Source: an uncultured Desulfofustis sp.
GTDB taxonomy: Bacteria; Desulfobacterota; Desulfobulbia; Desulfobulbales; Desulfocapsaceae
Reading direction: 5' to 3'
NCBI GenBank assembly: GCA_905479735.1
Contig: CAJQNS010000010.1
Location: forward strand, 1-64,000
DNA: 64,000 nucleotides
A program made the position numbers and the translations under genes. Positions 28,216 through 38,126 of the stretch are shown here, piece after piece (position 1 is the stretch's first letter; each line of letters opens with the position of its first letter). The notes below the pieces were generated by a model that was not told the origin of the DNA, made no database searches, and saw nothing but the letters and a program-made list of their open reading frames with translations.

Positions 28216-30903
28216 TCAGAACGACCCTCCAATGCTGAAATCCCAAACACTTGTGTCTTCATCCTCCAGCGGATCGGGATTGTAACCCCAGACCAACCGC
28301 AGAGGCCCCATCGGGGAAAGCCAGCGAATCTCAAGACCGGTGCCGACGGCAACGTCGGCGCTGTCCCAATCGACTTCTGTGGCAATGGAGTCGCCGGCAT
28401 CCAGAAAGATCACCCCGTAAAAGCCCTGATCCTTGAGAAGAGGCACCACGATTTCAGTATTGACATACCACATCTGATCACCGCCGACCCGGTCTCCGGT
28501 AAGCGGATCGATCGGACTGACCTTACCGAATTCGTGCCCTCTGATTGTATTGATGCCGCCCAGATAGAAGCGTTCGTAGACCGGCAGTTTTCCGGTCTCA
28601 TTTTCCCAGGCCTGGCCGGCAGCACCAAGGACATGAAAGACCGTGCCGTAGACGATTGGAAAATACCAGCTCGAATTGACTTCGCCTTTGGTAAACTGGG
28701 AATCACCGCCAAGTGGTCCACCGGCGTATTTGACGGACAACGAATTTCTCGAACCTTCAGTGGCGCCGTAGAGACGATCTCTGGAGTCTCTGACGAAGGA
28801 GACTTTGACCGCAGAGGTAACGGGCACATTCTGAGATTCCCTGATAATAAAGGAAGCATCATCGGCCACGTCGGTCAACTCGGTATCGGTATAACTGTAT
28901 GCCTCAAACATACGCCACTTTTCCCAGAGAGGATGGCCGAAGCGGATGGCGCCACCTTTGGAATCCTTGGTATAATCATCAAATTCCCGGGTCCAGTTAA
29001 ACAGATCTACACCTGTTGATACCTTAGAATCGTTGATTCTGGGGTTGGTCCAACTCAAATTAAACCTGCTGCTCTTGCCGCCGATGTTAGCGGCCAACGA
29101 TAATCGGTGGCCCATGCCCAGAAAGTTGTTCTCGGATATCTCGCCCATCAGGATAACGCTGTCCACCGAAGAATAGCCTGCACCGATACTGAACTGGCCG
29201 GTACTTTTTTCTTTGACATCGACCGTGACATTCATCTTGGAGGGGTCCAGCGCCGGATCAGGTGTTATGTTGACCTCTTCGAAAAAATCGACTCGCTGCA
29301 AATTTCTGGAACTGTCCCTTATTCCTTTGGTATTGAAGACACCGCCCTCGGCAATCTCCAGTTCGCGCCGGATTACATTGTCACGGGTTCTGGTATTGCC
29401 TCGAATGGCGATTCTGTTGATATAGACTAGATCACCCCGTTCGATACTGAGCGAGATGTCGACCCGTGAGCCCGACTCGGATATGTCCATCATGGGTCGG
29501 ACTTCGGCAAAGGCATAACCCTGTTCGGCATAGTAATCCTGGAGCCTCAAGATGTCGTCGCGCAGAGTTTTGCGGCTCAAATATTCTTCGCTTCGAATAG
29601 CAAGCATATCCAGGAAAACTTCCTTGTCGGCAATGAGATCACCCTCGAGGCTAACGGTGCCTACCTTGAAGCGGGGACCTTCCTCAATTATAAATTTTAC
29701 ATAAAGCCATTCCTCTTCCTGAGTAATTATCGGTTCGCCGACCTTGGCCTCAAGATAGCCGTTGTTGTTGTAGAAGGCGACAATTCTGGCTGAATCCTGT
29801 TCAAGCAAATCCCGGTTGAGCAGCCCCGATTCGGTCAGCCAGGAGAGGAACCCTTTGGTCGAAGTTTCAATGACATCCTCGAGATCGCCACTGTCAAAAC
29901 TGCTGTTGCCCTCGAAACCGATCTCCTTGATGTAGATCTTCTCTCCTTCTTCAATAACGAAACGAACGGCAGCGGTCTCGGGAGTTGGGTAACTGATATT
30001 GGGGGTGACGGTTGTATTGTAATAACCTTTCGACTTATACAACGTCATTATTGCCGCCGCCGCCTCGTTGACCCGGGCCGGGTTGAGAATCGAATTTTCC
30101 TTTATGCCGACTACTTCTGTGACATCGTCGTCATCCAGTTCATCGATACCCGAGTAACTGATTGAAGAAATAGCCGGTTTTTCGACAACTCTGAAAGTTA
30201 CTATTTTGCCGCTGTCACCATCTTTGACGTCGATCTGAACGTCATCGAAATAACCCATCGTGTAGATGGCTTTAAGGTCATCGCGCAAGATTGCAGGGTC
30301 GTAAACATCACCGACTTTGGACTGGATCTTTCTGAGGATCGCTCCGGAGTCGATGCGAGTATTGCCGTCAGGGGCAATGACCCCGATGAACTGGTCTCGT
30401 TCCGCATAGGTGATGACCTCGTCCATCACCTGATCGATAATCAGTCCGAGTTCCGCAATCGATCCGGCTTCTTTGTAGAAATATTTGGGATTTTCCGGGT
30501 CGAGCACATCGTAGACTTTGACATCGATACTTATCTGACTGCCGATGATAGTGACTGACCCGGCGGCAACACTGTCTAAACCTGTGGCTTTAGCAATTGA
30601 GTCAAGAGCCTCGGTTCCGGGTGGCCATTTATCGTAATCCACCAGATCTTCTGCGAGGGCCCGGTCCAGCATCTGAAAATCATTGCGCAGCAGTACCTTG
30701 GTAAGGTTGTCGTCAACCTTTGCGGTTAGGCTCTCGTCAACGCTCTGGGCAATGATCTGAAAGGGCAGAAAGGCGGTGTTCTGATCGACTGCTGAGGCAG
30801 GTGCAGCCACAAAGAAGGCCATTACCCAACAGCAAACAGCAGCGGAGAGAAAGAGACGATATGCGGATGGATAAATCCTCGAGAAATTTCTGGGTGCGGT
30901 CAT
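28216..30903 (-). CDS. bamA: Outer-membrane protein assembly factor BamA
   Basis: Essential Omp85-family insertase that folds beta-barrel proteins into the outer membrane. After a signal peptide (AVCCWVMAFFVAAPASA) there is an extended N-terminal region, then POTRA repeats (for example FRVVEKPAISSISYSGI, GEKIYIKEIGFEGNSSF, RGDLVYINRIAIRGNTRTRD) and a C-terminal 16-strand barrel with the VRGF-like loop IRGHEFG and a final aromatic (IGGSF). From the chosen start it has 895 residues, longer than E. coli BamA because of the N-terminal segment. The longer frame to 30990 is not used because AAGGAAC sits before the ATG at 30903. It stands alone, with no skp or lpx genes beside it. Confidence 0.95.
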   Translation of the reverse strand: MTAPRNFSRIYPSAYRLFLSAAVCCWVMAFFVAAPASAVDQNTAFLPFQIIAQSVDESLTAKVDDNLTKVLLRNDFQMLDRALAEDLVDYDKWPPGTEALDSIAKATGLDSVAAGSVTIIGSQISIDVKVYDVLDPENPKYFYKEAGSIAELGLIIDQVMDEVITYAERDQFIGVIAPDGNTRIDSGAILRKIQSKVGDVYDPAILRDDLKAIYTMGYFDDVQIDVKDGDSGKIVTFRVVEKPAISSISYSGIDELDDDDVTEVVGIKENSILNPARVNEAAAAIMTLYKSKGYYNTTVTPNISYPTPETAAVRFVIEEGEKIYIKEIGFEGNSSFDSGDLEDVIETSTKGFLSWLTESGLLNRDLLEQDSARIVAFYNNNGYLEAKVGEPIITQEEEWLYVKFIIEEGPRFKVGTVSLEGDLIADKEVFLDMLAIRSEEYLSRKTLRDDILRLQDYYAEQGYAFAEVRPMMDISESGSRVDISLSIERGDLVYINRIAIRGNTRTRDNVIRRELEIAEGGVFNTKGIRDSSRNLQRVDFFEEVNITPDPALDPSKMNVTVDVKEKSTGQFSIGAGYSSVDSVILMGEISENNFLGMGHRLSLAANIGGKSSRFNLSWTNPRINDSKVSTGVDLFNWTREFDDYTKDSKGGAIRFGHPLWEKWRMFEAYSYTDTELTDVADDASFIIRESQNVPVTSAVKVSFVRDSRDRLYGATEGSRNSLSVKYAGGPLGGDSQFTKGEVNSSWYFPIVYGTVFHVLGAAGQAWENETGKLPVYERFYLGGINTIRGHEFGKVSPIDPLTGDRVGGDQMWYVNTEIVVPLLKDQGFYGVIFLDAGDSIATEVDWDSADVAVGTGLEIRWLSPMGPLRLVWGYNPDPLEDEDTSVWDFSIGGSF

Positions 30904-31141
30904 GTGCTGTTCCTTTCGCAGTAAACGATTTTCAGCAATATCAGCTTGATAATCAAATGAAAATATAAAAGAGAACCTGAAAAAAAACATTATGCCATGT
31001 TTGCTGAAAAATGCAACGCGGGGGACGTCCAGCTAAGTCATAAACGATAGCTGAGAATTCCACACTATTTGGCGTGCGGGTTGACGAATTGACAACGCTG
31101 ACAGTGACGGAGCGCGCGGTATGAATGGAGGGAGAAATCAT

Positions 31142-31864
31142 ATGCTAGATCAGATCTGGGCAAACCTGATGCTAATTCTGTTTCCGCCCAGATGTTGTGG
31201 CTGCGGTGATCCGATTCCCATGCAGAGAAACCGGAACTTCTGCTCCTTATGCGCGGCTCGGGTGGTATTTATAAGCTCCCCATTATGCCCTGTCTGTGGA
31301 ATTGGCTTGAGCAGTGATGGTGGCGGCGAAGATCGGTTCTGTCATGGTTGTCTGCGGTGTCTGCCAACATTTGATTCGGCCCGATCCCTGGTTTATTATC
31401 GTGACCCGGTACGCACCCTGTTGCACCAACTTAAGTTCAAAGCTGACACTAGGGCAGTACCCGGGCTGCGCAGTGTGATATATGAAGGTGGCGATTGGTA
31501 TAGGAAAGAGGATTATGACCTCATTATTCCTGTACCGCTTTTTCCTGCCCGCCTTAAAAAGCGGGGCCTGAACCAGGCCCTGGTGCTGGCTCGCTTGTTC
31601 TTTACCGAGGAATCGGAGAAAATCGATCCGACTGTACTTATAAAGGTCGAAAACACGCCAGCCCAGAGCGAGCTTAACGGGATTGAAAGGAGAAAAAACC
31701 TCGCCGGTACTATCCGGGCGAGACCAAACGCAGACCTGGTCGGCAGCAGGATATGTCTGGTCGATGACATCCTCACTACTGGTACGACCGTGTCTGAGTG
31801 CAGCTTGATTTTAAAGGAAAATGGCGCCAAGATCGTCGACGTGTTAACTTTTGCCCGGGCCTGA
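31142..31864 (+). CDS. comF: ComF-family phosphoribosyltransferase-like protein
   Basis: ComF/GntX-type protein, linked to DNA uptake or use in other bacteria but of unclear biochemical role. The N-terminus has paired zinc-binding cysteines (RCCGCGDPI, FCSLC, CPVCG, CHGC). The C-terminal half is a type-I phosphoribosyltransferase fold with the PRPP loop CLVDDILTTGTTV, and PVPLFPARLKKRGLNQA is the family signature. ATG at 31142 is preceded by GGAGGG and is preferred to the ATG at 31121. It is divergent from bamA across a 240-base gap. Confidence 0.92.
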   Translation: MLDQIWANLMLILFPPRCCGCGDPIPMQRNRNFCSLCAARVVFISSPLCPVCGIGLSSDGGGEDRFCHGCLRCLPTFDSARSLVYYRDPVRTLLHQLKFKADTRAVPGLRSVIYEGGDWYRKEDYDLIIPVPLFPARLKKRGLNQALVLARLFFTEESEKIDPTVLIKVENTPAQSELNGIERRKNLAGTIRARPNADLVGSRICLVDDILTTGTTVSECSLILKENGAKIVDVLTFARA

Positions 31865-32421
31865 TAATCGTCAGGCAGACCCAATAAATTATTTTTTAAA
31901 AAAACCTGTGTGCCGAATTTGGCTGGATACCCCCGCGAATAGTAAGAGAGCCATCATCTGATATAGAAATATAGAGTAATTTGTATCTATTTGTAATAAA
32001 TTTTCATTATTTTGAATTTAATATTATTATTAAGTTGTTGAAAAGTCGCTCGTTATATTTCTAAAATGTTAGGATAGCGTTGAAAAACCCGATCGGTTTC
32101 AAATCCTTTCATAACAAAAGATTGACGACCAGCAGAGTTGTTATCCCAGCGCCCTTGCGTCTTTAGGCGCAGTGTTGTTAACACTCCTTCATCTCGGAAA
32201 AATCTTGATAAATCGTCTTTGACCTTAATTTTAAAATAGAGTTTATCAGCAAACATATTCTTATTTCTTGGTTGTGTTCTTGGAGAGAAGCACATCTGAT
32301 GTCGATACCTGTTGGTGTATTTGTGATAGGTGGGGTTTTGATTAGTCCTGCTCTGAATGATTTCATATCCGTTTCCGGTTAAATGACCTGAAATAGCGAT
32401 TATTGATTAAATTTCTGTGCG
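31865..32421. other. AT-rich gap before dnaA
   Basis: 557 bases, clearly richer in A and T than the surroundings, especially 31960-32080. It begins with TTTTTTAAAAAAA (31892-31904), possibly a weak comF terminator. I looked for TTATCCACA-type DnaA boxes on both strands and found none close to consensus, so there is no evidence for oriC here. One uncertain minus-strand reading frame (32053-32406) is described separately. Part of the gap must hold the dnaA promoter, but no convincing -35/-10 pair stands out. Confidence 0.5.
32053..32295 (-). CDS. Doubtful AT-rich reading frame, possible gene remnant
   Basis: An 80-residue frame that I do not recognise. It is basic and aromatic-rich, with a stretch (YFKIKVKDDLSRFFRDEG) that looks like real protein. 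The same frame is open upstream to 32406 without an ATG or GTG, as a 5'-truncated gene might be. No ribosome site is evident. It may be a degraded acquired gene or chance. The base composition differs from its neighbours. Confidence 0.25.
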   Translation of the reverse strand: MCFSPRTQPRNKNMFADKLYFKIKVKDDLSRFFRDEGVLTTLRLKTQGRWDNNSAGRQSFVMKGFETDRVFQRYPNILEI

Positions 32422-33741
32422 ATGATGGTCTGGGAAAAAGCGAAAACAGCGTTACAGGATGTACTATCCGAGTCGGTTTACAGTCTCTGGATCGAACCGC
32501 TCGATCTGCACTGCAAGGATGACTCGAAGCTCGTGCTGTCCTGCCCCGATCGCTATTTTGGTGCTTACGTAAATCAAAACTATCTCGATTTGATCAGCCG
32601 GATAATCGGAGAGATTGATGCTTCGATAAAGACGGTTGTGGTCAGGGACTGCGGTCTGTCGCCTGCCGACGTTCAACCGGTTCAGATGCGATTACCGTCA
32701 GTTCCGGAGGGTAAATCGGCGGTGCGCGCTCTTCATCCGCGCTACACCTTCGATGATTTCATGGTCGGCCAGTCCAATATCCTGGCCCAATCGGCCTGCC
32801 GCTCGATGTCACTGCTCGATGACGCCATCGGTCCCTGCCTGTATATCAACAGCAGCACAGGACTGGGCAAAACCCATCTGACCCATGCCATCGCCCATCA
32901 ACTCCTCGAGACCCAGCCACTGGTCCGCCTCCATTATCTGACTGCCCAGCAGTTCGCCTCGGAAATGGTCATGAACATCAAGACCAACGCGATGGACCGG
33001 TTCAAACGGAAATACCAGGAACAGTGTGATGTTCTGCTGGTGGAGGATATGCAAAGCCTGACCGGCAAGAACAAGACCCAAGAAGAGCTGAACGAAGTTC
33101 TTGACTGTCTGATCAAGTCGGGCAAACGGGTCGTCATGACTGCCAACACAGCACCGAGAGAACTCACGGGAATCGACGATGATTTCATCTCCCGGATGTC
33201 CTCCGGGCTTGTCACTTCGATTCAGAAACCAGACCTGGAAACCCGACGGCGGATCATCAGCGGGAAAGCCCAGCAGCAAAATATTGCGCTCTCTCAGGTG
33301 TTTATCGATTATCTGGCCAGGCATGTAAAAGGCGATGTCCGTAGAATCGAGTCGACCATCATCGCCATCGGGGCCCGGGCCGCGCTCAACAACAATGAGG
33401 TCGATGAGAAACTGGTGGAAGAGGTGGTAAAATTTCTCACTGGCTCTACCCCCGAGGTGACCTCCCGGGCTGTCAGCGAACTAGTCTCGGCCCAATACAA
33501 GCTTAGCCTTGACGATCTGCGTTCGAGATCAAGAAAACGGGCCATCGCTTTTCCGCGCCAGGTGGCCATGTTCTTGTGCCGCAAGCATACGGAAGAGACC
33601 CTTGCCGACATAGGCAAGCTGTTTAACCGCGATCACTCTACCGTCATGCATGCGGTAAAAGTGGTCAGCACCATGAACAGGCGTGATACCTCAGTCGCTT
33701 CACAATTGAAGCTTCTCAGCGACAAACTGAAGCGACTCTGA
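32422..33741 (+). CDS. dnaA: Chromosomal replication initiator DnaA
   Basis: AAA+ initiator that binds DnaA boxes and opens the origin. The 439-residue chain has domain I (VWEKAKTALQDVLSESVYSLWIEPL), a short linker, the AAA+ core with P-loop STGLGKTHL (145-153) and Walker B LLVEDMQSL, where the usual DD is ED, sensor 2 and the domain IV DNA-binding signature NRDHSTVMHAVK. It is complete. The next gene is hemG on the other strand, not dnaN, so this is not the classical dnaA-dnaN-oriC arrangement. Two ATGs (32422, 32425) compete and neither has a clear ribosome site. It could be one of two DnaA paralogues in the genome. Confidence 0.93.
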   Translation: MMVWEKAKTALQDVLSESVYSLWIEPLDLHCKDDSKLVLSCPDRYFGAYVNQNYLDLISRIIGEIDASIKTVVVRDCGLSPADVQPVQMRLPSVPEGKSAVRALHPRYTFDDFMVGQSNILAQSACRSMSLLDDAIGPCLYINSSTGLGKTHLTHAIAHQLLETQPLVRLHYLTAQQFASEMVMNIKTNAMDRFKRKYQEQCDVLLVEDMQSLTGKNKTQEELNEVLDCLIKSGKRVVMTANTAPRELTGIDDDFISRMSSGLVTSIQKPDLETRRRIISGKAQQQNIALSQVFIDYLARHVKGDVRRIESTIIAIGARAALNNNEVDEKLVEEVVKFLTGSTPEVTSRAVSELVSAQYKLSLDDLRSRSRKRAIAFPRQVAMFLCRKHTEETLADIGKLFNRDHSTVMHAVKVVSTMNRRDTSVASQLKLLSDKLKRL

Positions 33742-33756
33742 TCGACACAATCCTGA

Positions 33757-35157
33757 CTAGAAATAGATCTTTTTTGCCTCTGCCTGCTCCTGGGTTTGTA
33801 CTTCCTTGGAGAGGATTGTATCACCTATCAGGCAGGCGCTCTTAATCATATCGTTGAGACCGATTCCCTCCCAGCCAAAGCCGCAGACATAAAGTCCGGG
33901 GTTCTTATGGACCAGCTCGTTTCGCCAGTGCAGCAGGCGACTGTAACCTTTTTCCAGTTGAGGAATACCGCCAGAGGGGCGCAGTACTCTGCTGAACAGG
34001 GGTGTGTCCGGAAGCTCGATCAGCGCTTTGACATCGGCCAGCGCCTGCTCTATGAGGGTTTCATCGTCAAGTTCGAGTCGCTCGGGATGCCTTCTGCCGC
34101 CGATCAGTGTCTCGAAGACTACATGTCCGTCTGGAGCCCGGTTGGGGAACATGTTTGAGGAGAACAAGGTACCCAGGGTGAAGCGCTGTTCCCGCTCCGG
34201 GTTCAGGTATCCGAAGCCGGGCGGTAGTGCAGCCTGGCCGAAGCCAAATACAACGGTGGCGATCCAGGCTTCTGGAATCTTTTTGAGAGGCGGTTCGCCA
34301 GCGAGTGTGCTAAGAAGTTTAAGGCTTTGATTGACTGGAAGCGCCAGGACCAGATTGGCAGCCCGAAAGGTTTCCTGCGCCGTTTCAACCAGCCATTCTC
34401 CCTGAGGGCTTTGGTGAATGGTGGTGACCTCGCAATTGAGACGGATTCTTTCCTGCCCCAGCAGCTCGGTCAGGCGCTGGGGCAGCCGCTGCATTCCATC
34501 GGGAAAACTGGTCATTGAGGGCATTTGCAGTTTCTGTCCCTTGCCCCTGGATTTCCGAGCCTGTCGGGCCTTGGCGATCGCCCCCCGGATAATCGAGCCG
34601 TGCTCCTTTTCCATCTGGCGCAGACCAGGCATCACCGCATCTATTTTAAGCTCATTGTAATCACCCGCATAGGTCCCGGTGAAGACCGCATCGACATAGG
34701 GGAGCAAAGCGCTGCCAAAACGATATTCCGCCCATTTGGCAACGGTTGGTTCTCCTGACAGAGGTTTTTTGAATAACTCACTGACGACCCTGAGTTTGTC
34801 CGACCAGGGGATCAGTGGTGCCTTGATGATTTTTAGTGGTGACTGGGGTATCAACATCAATTTTGAATCGATGCAGACATAACGGACAAAGGTTTTCAGC
34901 GGGGCCCGGACACATTCGGCTTCAAGGCCGGTTTCCTCGAGCAGTTCTCTACTTTCCGCACAATTGTCCAGAAAGCCGTGTGGGCCGTATTCGGCCAAAT
35001 AGCCGCTCTCGCTGAACGAGCTGATAACGCCGCCGGTAGAGGCCGATTTTTCGAGTAAAAGAACTTGGTGTTCCGGGTGACGCTTGTTGATTTTATGGCC
35101 AATGACCAGCCCGGTAAGGCCGGCGCCGATGATGATGGTATCTTTAAAATGAGTCAT
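33757..35157 (-). CDS. hemG: Protoporphyrinogen/coproporphyrinogen oxidase (HemY type)
   Basis: FAD-dependent enzyme that oxidises (copro)porphyrinogen III late in heme synthesis. The 466-residue amine-oxidase-like protein has the N-terminal dinucleotide site IIIGAGLTGLVIGHKI, the LEKS...GGVISSF segment, YGPHGFLDN, and the C-terminal FAD motif (GLYVCGFGWEGIGLNDMIKSA). In organisms of this type it may serve the classical or the coproporphyrin route. The sequence does not decide. It overlaps the phosphoesterase gene upstream by 14 bases, so the two are one transcription unit, and it is convergent with dnaA. Confidence 0.9.
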   Translation of the reverse strand: MTHFKDTIIIGAGLTGLVIGHKINKRHPEHQVLLLEKSASTGGVISSFSESGYLAEYGPHGFLDNCAESRELLEETGLEAECVRAPLKTFVRYVCIDSKLMLIPQSPLKIIKAPLIPWSDKLRVVSELFKKPLSGEPTVAKWAEYRFGSALLPYVDAVFTGTYAGDYNELKIDAVMPGLRQMEKEHGSIIRGAIAKARQARKSRGKGQKLQMPSMTSFPDGMQRLPQRLTELLGQERIRLNCEVTTIHQSPQGEWLVETAQETFRAANLVLALPVNQSLKLLSTLAGEPPLKKIPEAWIATVVFGFGQAALPPGFGYLNPEREQRFTLGTLFSSNMFPNRAPDGHVVFETLIGGRRHPERLELDDETLIEQALADVKALIELPDTPLFSRVLRPSGGIPQLEKGYSRLLHWRNELVHKNPGLYVCGFGWEGIGLNDMIKSACLIGDTILSKEVQTQEQAEAKKIYF

Positions 35158-35836
35158 GTAGTGTGGCTCGAAGCTCCGAGTTTACGATATCGATTTCCAG
35201 CCAGCCGCCATTGATCAGTGCACCCGGGTTGTAGATAGCGGTCCGGCCGATATAATCAGAGCCGGCAGCTTCATGGATGTGGCCGCAGACGCAAAGATCG
35301 GGCTGGCTGTCCTCGATGAATTTTCTGATCGCCTGCGACCCGACCGAAGTACCGTCGTGCAGACGGTCGACTCTGGTGCCGATTGGAGGCGTGTGGCTGA
35401 CCAGAATAAGAGGAATTTTATTTTTTGCAACCGCTGTTGAGGTTTCGAGCAGGGACCGGGCATGATCATAGCCGCTTTTGGTGAACTCGAGAAGTCGCTT
35501 CTCTGAAAATTCAGATGGTGTCGAAAATGGTGTCGGGTTGGACCCTCCGACCCCGATCACACATATCTGATCGTTGATCAGTCTCGCCTGTCTATGCAGG
35601 TTGAGGCCGGCGGCTTCAAGGTAGTCATTCACTTCGGGACGATCGAGGTTGCCAAACTGGGCCAGAACACAAGGACTTACCGCTCGGGCATGTTGCACTA
35701 CCTGGTCAGCGTCGGCCGCACTGCCGAAATTGGTTAAATCTCCATTTAAAAGGAGGACATCTGCCTGCCCGGCCGGGCTCAGCCGGTCCAAACAATGGCC
35801 AGCCATGTGGATGTCGCCCACCGCCAGAATCTTCAC
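35144..35836 (-). CDS. Calcineurin-like metallophosphoesterase
   Basis: A 230-residue dimetal phosphoesterase. The motifs are in order: GDIH (7-10), NGDLTNFG, GNLD where GNHD is usual, VSHTPP and CGHIHEA. The His-to-Leu change in the GNHD motif removes one catalytic proton donor but occurs in some subfamilies of small archaeal or bacterial phosphoesterases. Substrate unknown. The gene precedes hemG with a 14-base overlap. A short hairpin (AAGGTT/AACCTT, 35868-35882) lies upstream, near the divergent htpG promoter. Confidence 0.85.
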   Translation of the reverse strand: MKILAVGDIHMAGHCLDRLSPAGQADVLLLNGDLTNFGSAADADQVVQHARAVSPCVLAQFGNLDRPEVNDYLEAAGLNLHRQARLINDQICVIGVGGSNPTPFSTPSEFSEKRLLEFTKSGYDHARSLLETSTAVAKNKIPLILVSHTPPIGTRVDRLHDGTSVGSQAIRKFIEDSQPDLCVCGHIHEAAGSDYIGRTAIYNPGALINGGWLEIDIVNSELRATLHDSF

Positions 35837-35894
35837 TTGTTGAGTCTCCGAAAAGATCTAGATGAATAAGGTTCAAAACCTTTCAAACCGGTGG

Positions 35895-35922
35895 TTGACA
35901 GCGATTCATACATGGTTAAAAT
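35895..35922 (+). promoter_or_regulatory. Candidate sigma70 promoter of htpG
   Basis: TTGACA (35895-35900), a 16-base spacer and TAAAAT (35917-35922) make a near-consensus vegetative promoter, leaving a leader of about 80 bases before the htpG ATG. I see no CIRCE element or clear sigma32-type sequence nearby. Confidence 0.6.
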
Positions 35923-36007
35923 GTTGGCCGACTTTGGATAAAATTTCGGGTGGAGCCGAGGTGGCCGGAACCCGGGTAATGTTATGTAAGTACAATAAGA
36001 GGTGAAT

Positions 36008-37882
36008 ATGAGCAAAGCAACAACCCACGAATTTCAGGCGGAAACAAAAAAGCTACTCGATATCGTCATCAATTCGCTCTACACCGAGCGCAATGTGTTC
36101 ATTCGAGAGCTGATATCAAATGGGGCAGACGCTCTGGAAAAGTATCGTCACGAAAGTCTCACCAGGGACCAGGAAGATCTCTTCGATTCCCATGTACCGC
36201 TGGAGATCAGCATAGACCTCGATGAGGAGAACAAGGAACTGACCATAACCGACACCGGCATAGGTATGACCGGTGAAGAACTCGTCGCCAATCTCGGAAC
36301 CATAGCCCACTCTGGTTCCAACAGTTTTCTGGCCGACCTGGCTGAGGCGGCTCGTAAGGACGTCAGCCTCATCGGTCAGTTCGGGGTCGGATTTTACTCG
36401 GCGTTTATGGCAGGGTCCAAGGTGCGTGTGCAGAGTCGCTCCTGGGATGGCACGGAAGGGCATGAATGGGTTTCCGACGGTACCGGTTCGTTTGAAATCA
36501 GCGAGTGTCCGGGACTTCATCGAGGCACGAAAATAATCATCTCACTCAAGGAAGGCTGCGAGGATTATGCCAAAAAGTGGAAAGTGGAATCGATCATCAA
36601 GCAGTATTCCTCCTTCGTCCCGTTCCCCATCAAACTGGAAGGAGATACGGTCAATACCGTTCAAGCTCTGTGGGCCAGGAACAAATCGGAAATCAGTGAC
36701 GATGAGTACCTCGAGTTCTACAAGTTCATTGCCAATGCAGCCGATGATCCTCTCTACCGGCTTCATTTTTCCACCGATGCACCGCTGTCTATTAATTCCC
36801 TGTTGTTCGTACCCAAGGAAAACTTCGAAATCATGGGGTTCGGCCGGGTCAGTCCGGGGGTCAATCTCTATTGCCAGCGGATTCTCATCGACCAGCACTC
36901 GGAATCGATTCTGCCCGAGTGGCTCAGGTTTCTCAAGGGTGTCGTCGACAGTGAGGACCTGCCGCTCAATATCTCCCGGCAGGCATTGCAGGACAATGCT
37001 CTGGTAGCCAAGATCAGGAGGGTGCTTACCAAAAGGTTCCTTAAATTTCTGGCCGAAGAGGCCAAAAAGGACGAGGAGGCTTACCTGAAATTCTGGGAGA
37101 CCTTCGGCATCTACCTGAAAGAGGGGGTGGCGAGTGATTTCGAGTATCGAACCGAGCTTGGTAAATTGCTGCGTTTTGAGTCATCAAAATCGAAAGAATC
37201 GACGCCTGTCGGTCTTGACGAGTATCTCCTTCGCATGAGTCCCGACCAGGAGGAAATCTACTACATAAACGGTTCCAGTCGGGCGGCCATCGAAGCTGGC
37301 CCCTATGTGGAGATGTTCAGGAAGAAGGACATAGAAATCATCTATACCACTGAGCCCATTGACGATTTCGTGCTCAGTCATCTCGCTGAGTACGAGGGCA
37401 AGAAGTTCGTTTCGGCCGACCGGGCCGATCTATCCCTTGAAGATAAAAGCGAATCCAAAGAGGAGGAGCAGGAAAAAAGTGCTCAGCAGCTTGATGATAA
37501 AAAGAGTGAAGAACTGATAAGCTGGCTCAAGAAGACCTTGAACGAAAAAGTAGCCGACGTGTCAATATCATCCCGGCTGGTCGAGTCCCCGGCAATGATC
37601 GTCAATCCCGATGGGTATATGACTTCATCGATGGAGCGGGTCATGGCCGTCGGACGGATGGAAAAAGGTTTGACCGGGGAAATTTCCAAAAAAAATCTGG
37701 AGATCAATACTGCTAATACGCTGATTTGCAGGCTGGCAGAGTTGATTGACTCAGATGAAATGTTTGCTGCAGAGGTTGCTTTACAGATTTACGACAACGC
37801 CATGATTCAAGCCGGTCTGAGTGTGGATCCTCAGGAAATGGTTGAGCGCAATTACCGGATCCTGCAGAAGGCCGTCGACTGA
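36008..37882 (+). CDS. htpG: Chaperone protein HtpG (Hsp90)
   Basis: Cytosolic ATP-dependent Hsp90 dimer. The 624-residue protein contains the GHKL ATPase motifs (ELISNGADAL, TDTGIGMT, GTIAHSGS, GQFGVGFYSAFM), the middle-domain segment with the conserved NISRQ-type motif and the C-terminal dimerisation region. A charged linker (EDKSESKEEEQEKS) precedes the last domain. AGAGGTG lies directly before the ATG at 36008, so the GTG at 36002 is not the likely start. It is followed by 244 bases without a gene. Confidence 0.96.
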   Translation: MSKATTHEFQAETKKLLDIVINSLYTERNVFIRELISNGADALEKYRHESLTRDQEDLFDSHVPLEISIDLDEENKELTITDTGIGMTGEELVANLGTIAHSGSNSFLADLAEAARKDVSLIGQFGVGFYSAFMAGSKVRVQSRSWDGTEGHEWVSDGTGSFEISECPGLHRGTKIIISLKEGCEDYAKKWKVESIIKQYSSFVPFPIKLEGDTVNTVQALWARNKSEISDDEYLEFYKFIANAADDPLYRLHFSTDAPLSINSLLFVPKENFEIMGFGRVSPGVNLYCQRILIDQHSESILPEWLRFLKGVVDSEDLPLNISRQALQDNALVAKIRRVLTKRFLKFLAEEAKKDEEAYLKFWETFGIYLKEGVASDFEYRTELGKLLRFESSKSKESTPVGLDEYLLRMSPDQEEIYYINGSSRAAIEAGPYVEMFRKKDIEIIYTTEPIDDFVLSHLAEYEGKKFVSADRADLSLEDKSESKEEEQEKSAQQLDDKKSEELISWLKKTLNEKVADVSISSRLVESPAMIVNPDGYMTSSMERVMAVGRMEKGLTGEISKKNLEINTANTLICRLAELIDSDEMFAAEVALQIYDNAMIQAGLSVDPQEMVERNYRILQKAVD

Positions 37883-38126
37883 GATCAACAGGTCTCAAGC
37901 CACCTGAAGTGCCGAGATATCTCCTTGTAGCAAAGGGATAATCGGCGCTTTTCCATCTTCCGCGCCAACTCATATTAGAGTTGAAAAATGCGCTGCTACA
38001 GGCTATAGAGCGTGTGTATTTGCAGATCAGCTCACTGAGCCTCGGGCTTTCGGTCCGCAGGGTACAGCCCCACGGCTTGACTTCCGCGCAAAAAGTGCGG
38101 CCAGAGGAATTTCCCGGAGATCGTCT

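Noticed and set aside
32178-32366. Second 62-codon minus-strand frame overlapping the orphan frame before dnaA
   Set aside because: Overlaps the better candidate in another frame, with no ribosome site or recognisable motif.
31865-32421. Possible oriC upstream of dnaA
   Set aside because: No TTATCCACA-like DnaA boxes on either strand and no dnaN next to dnaA. AT-richness alone is not enough.
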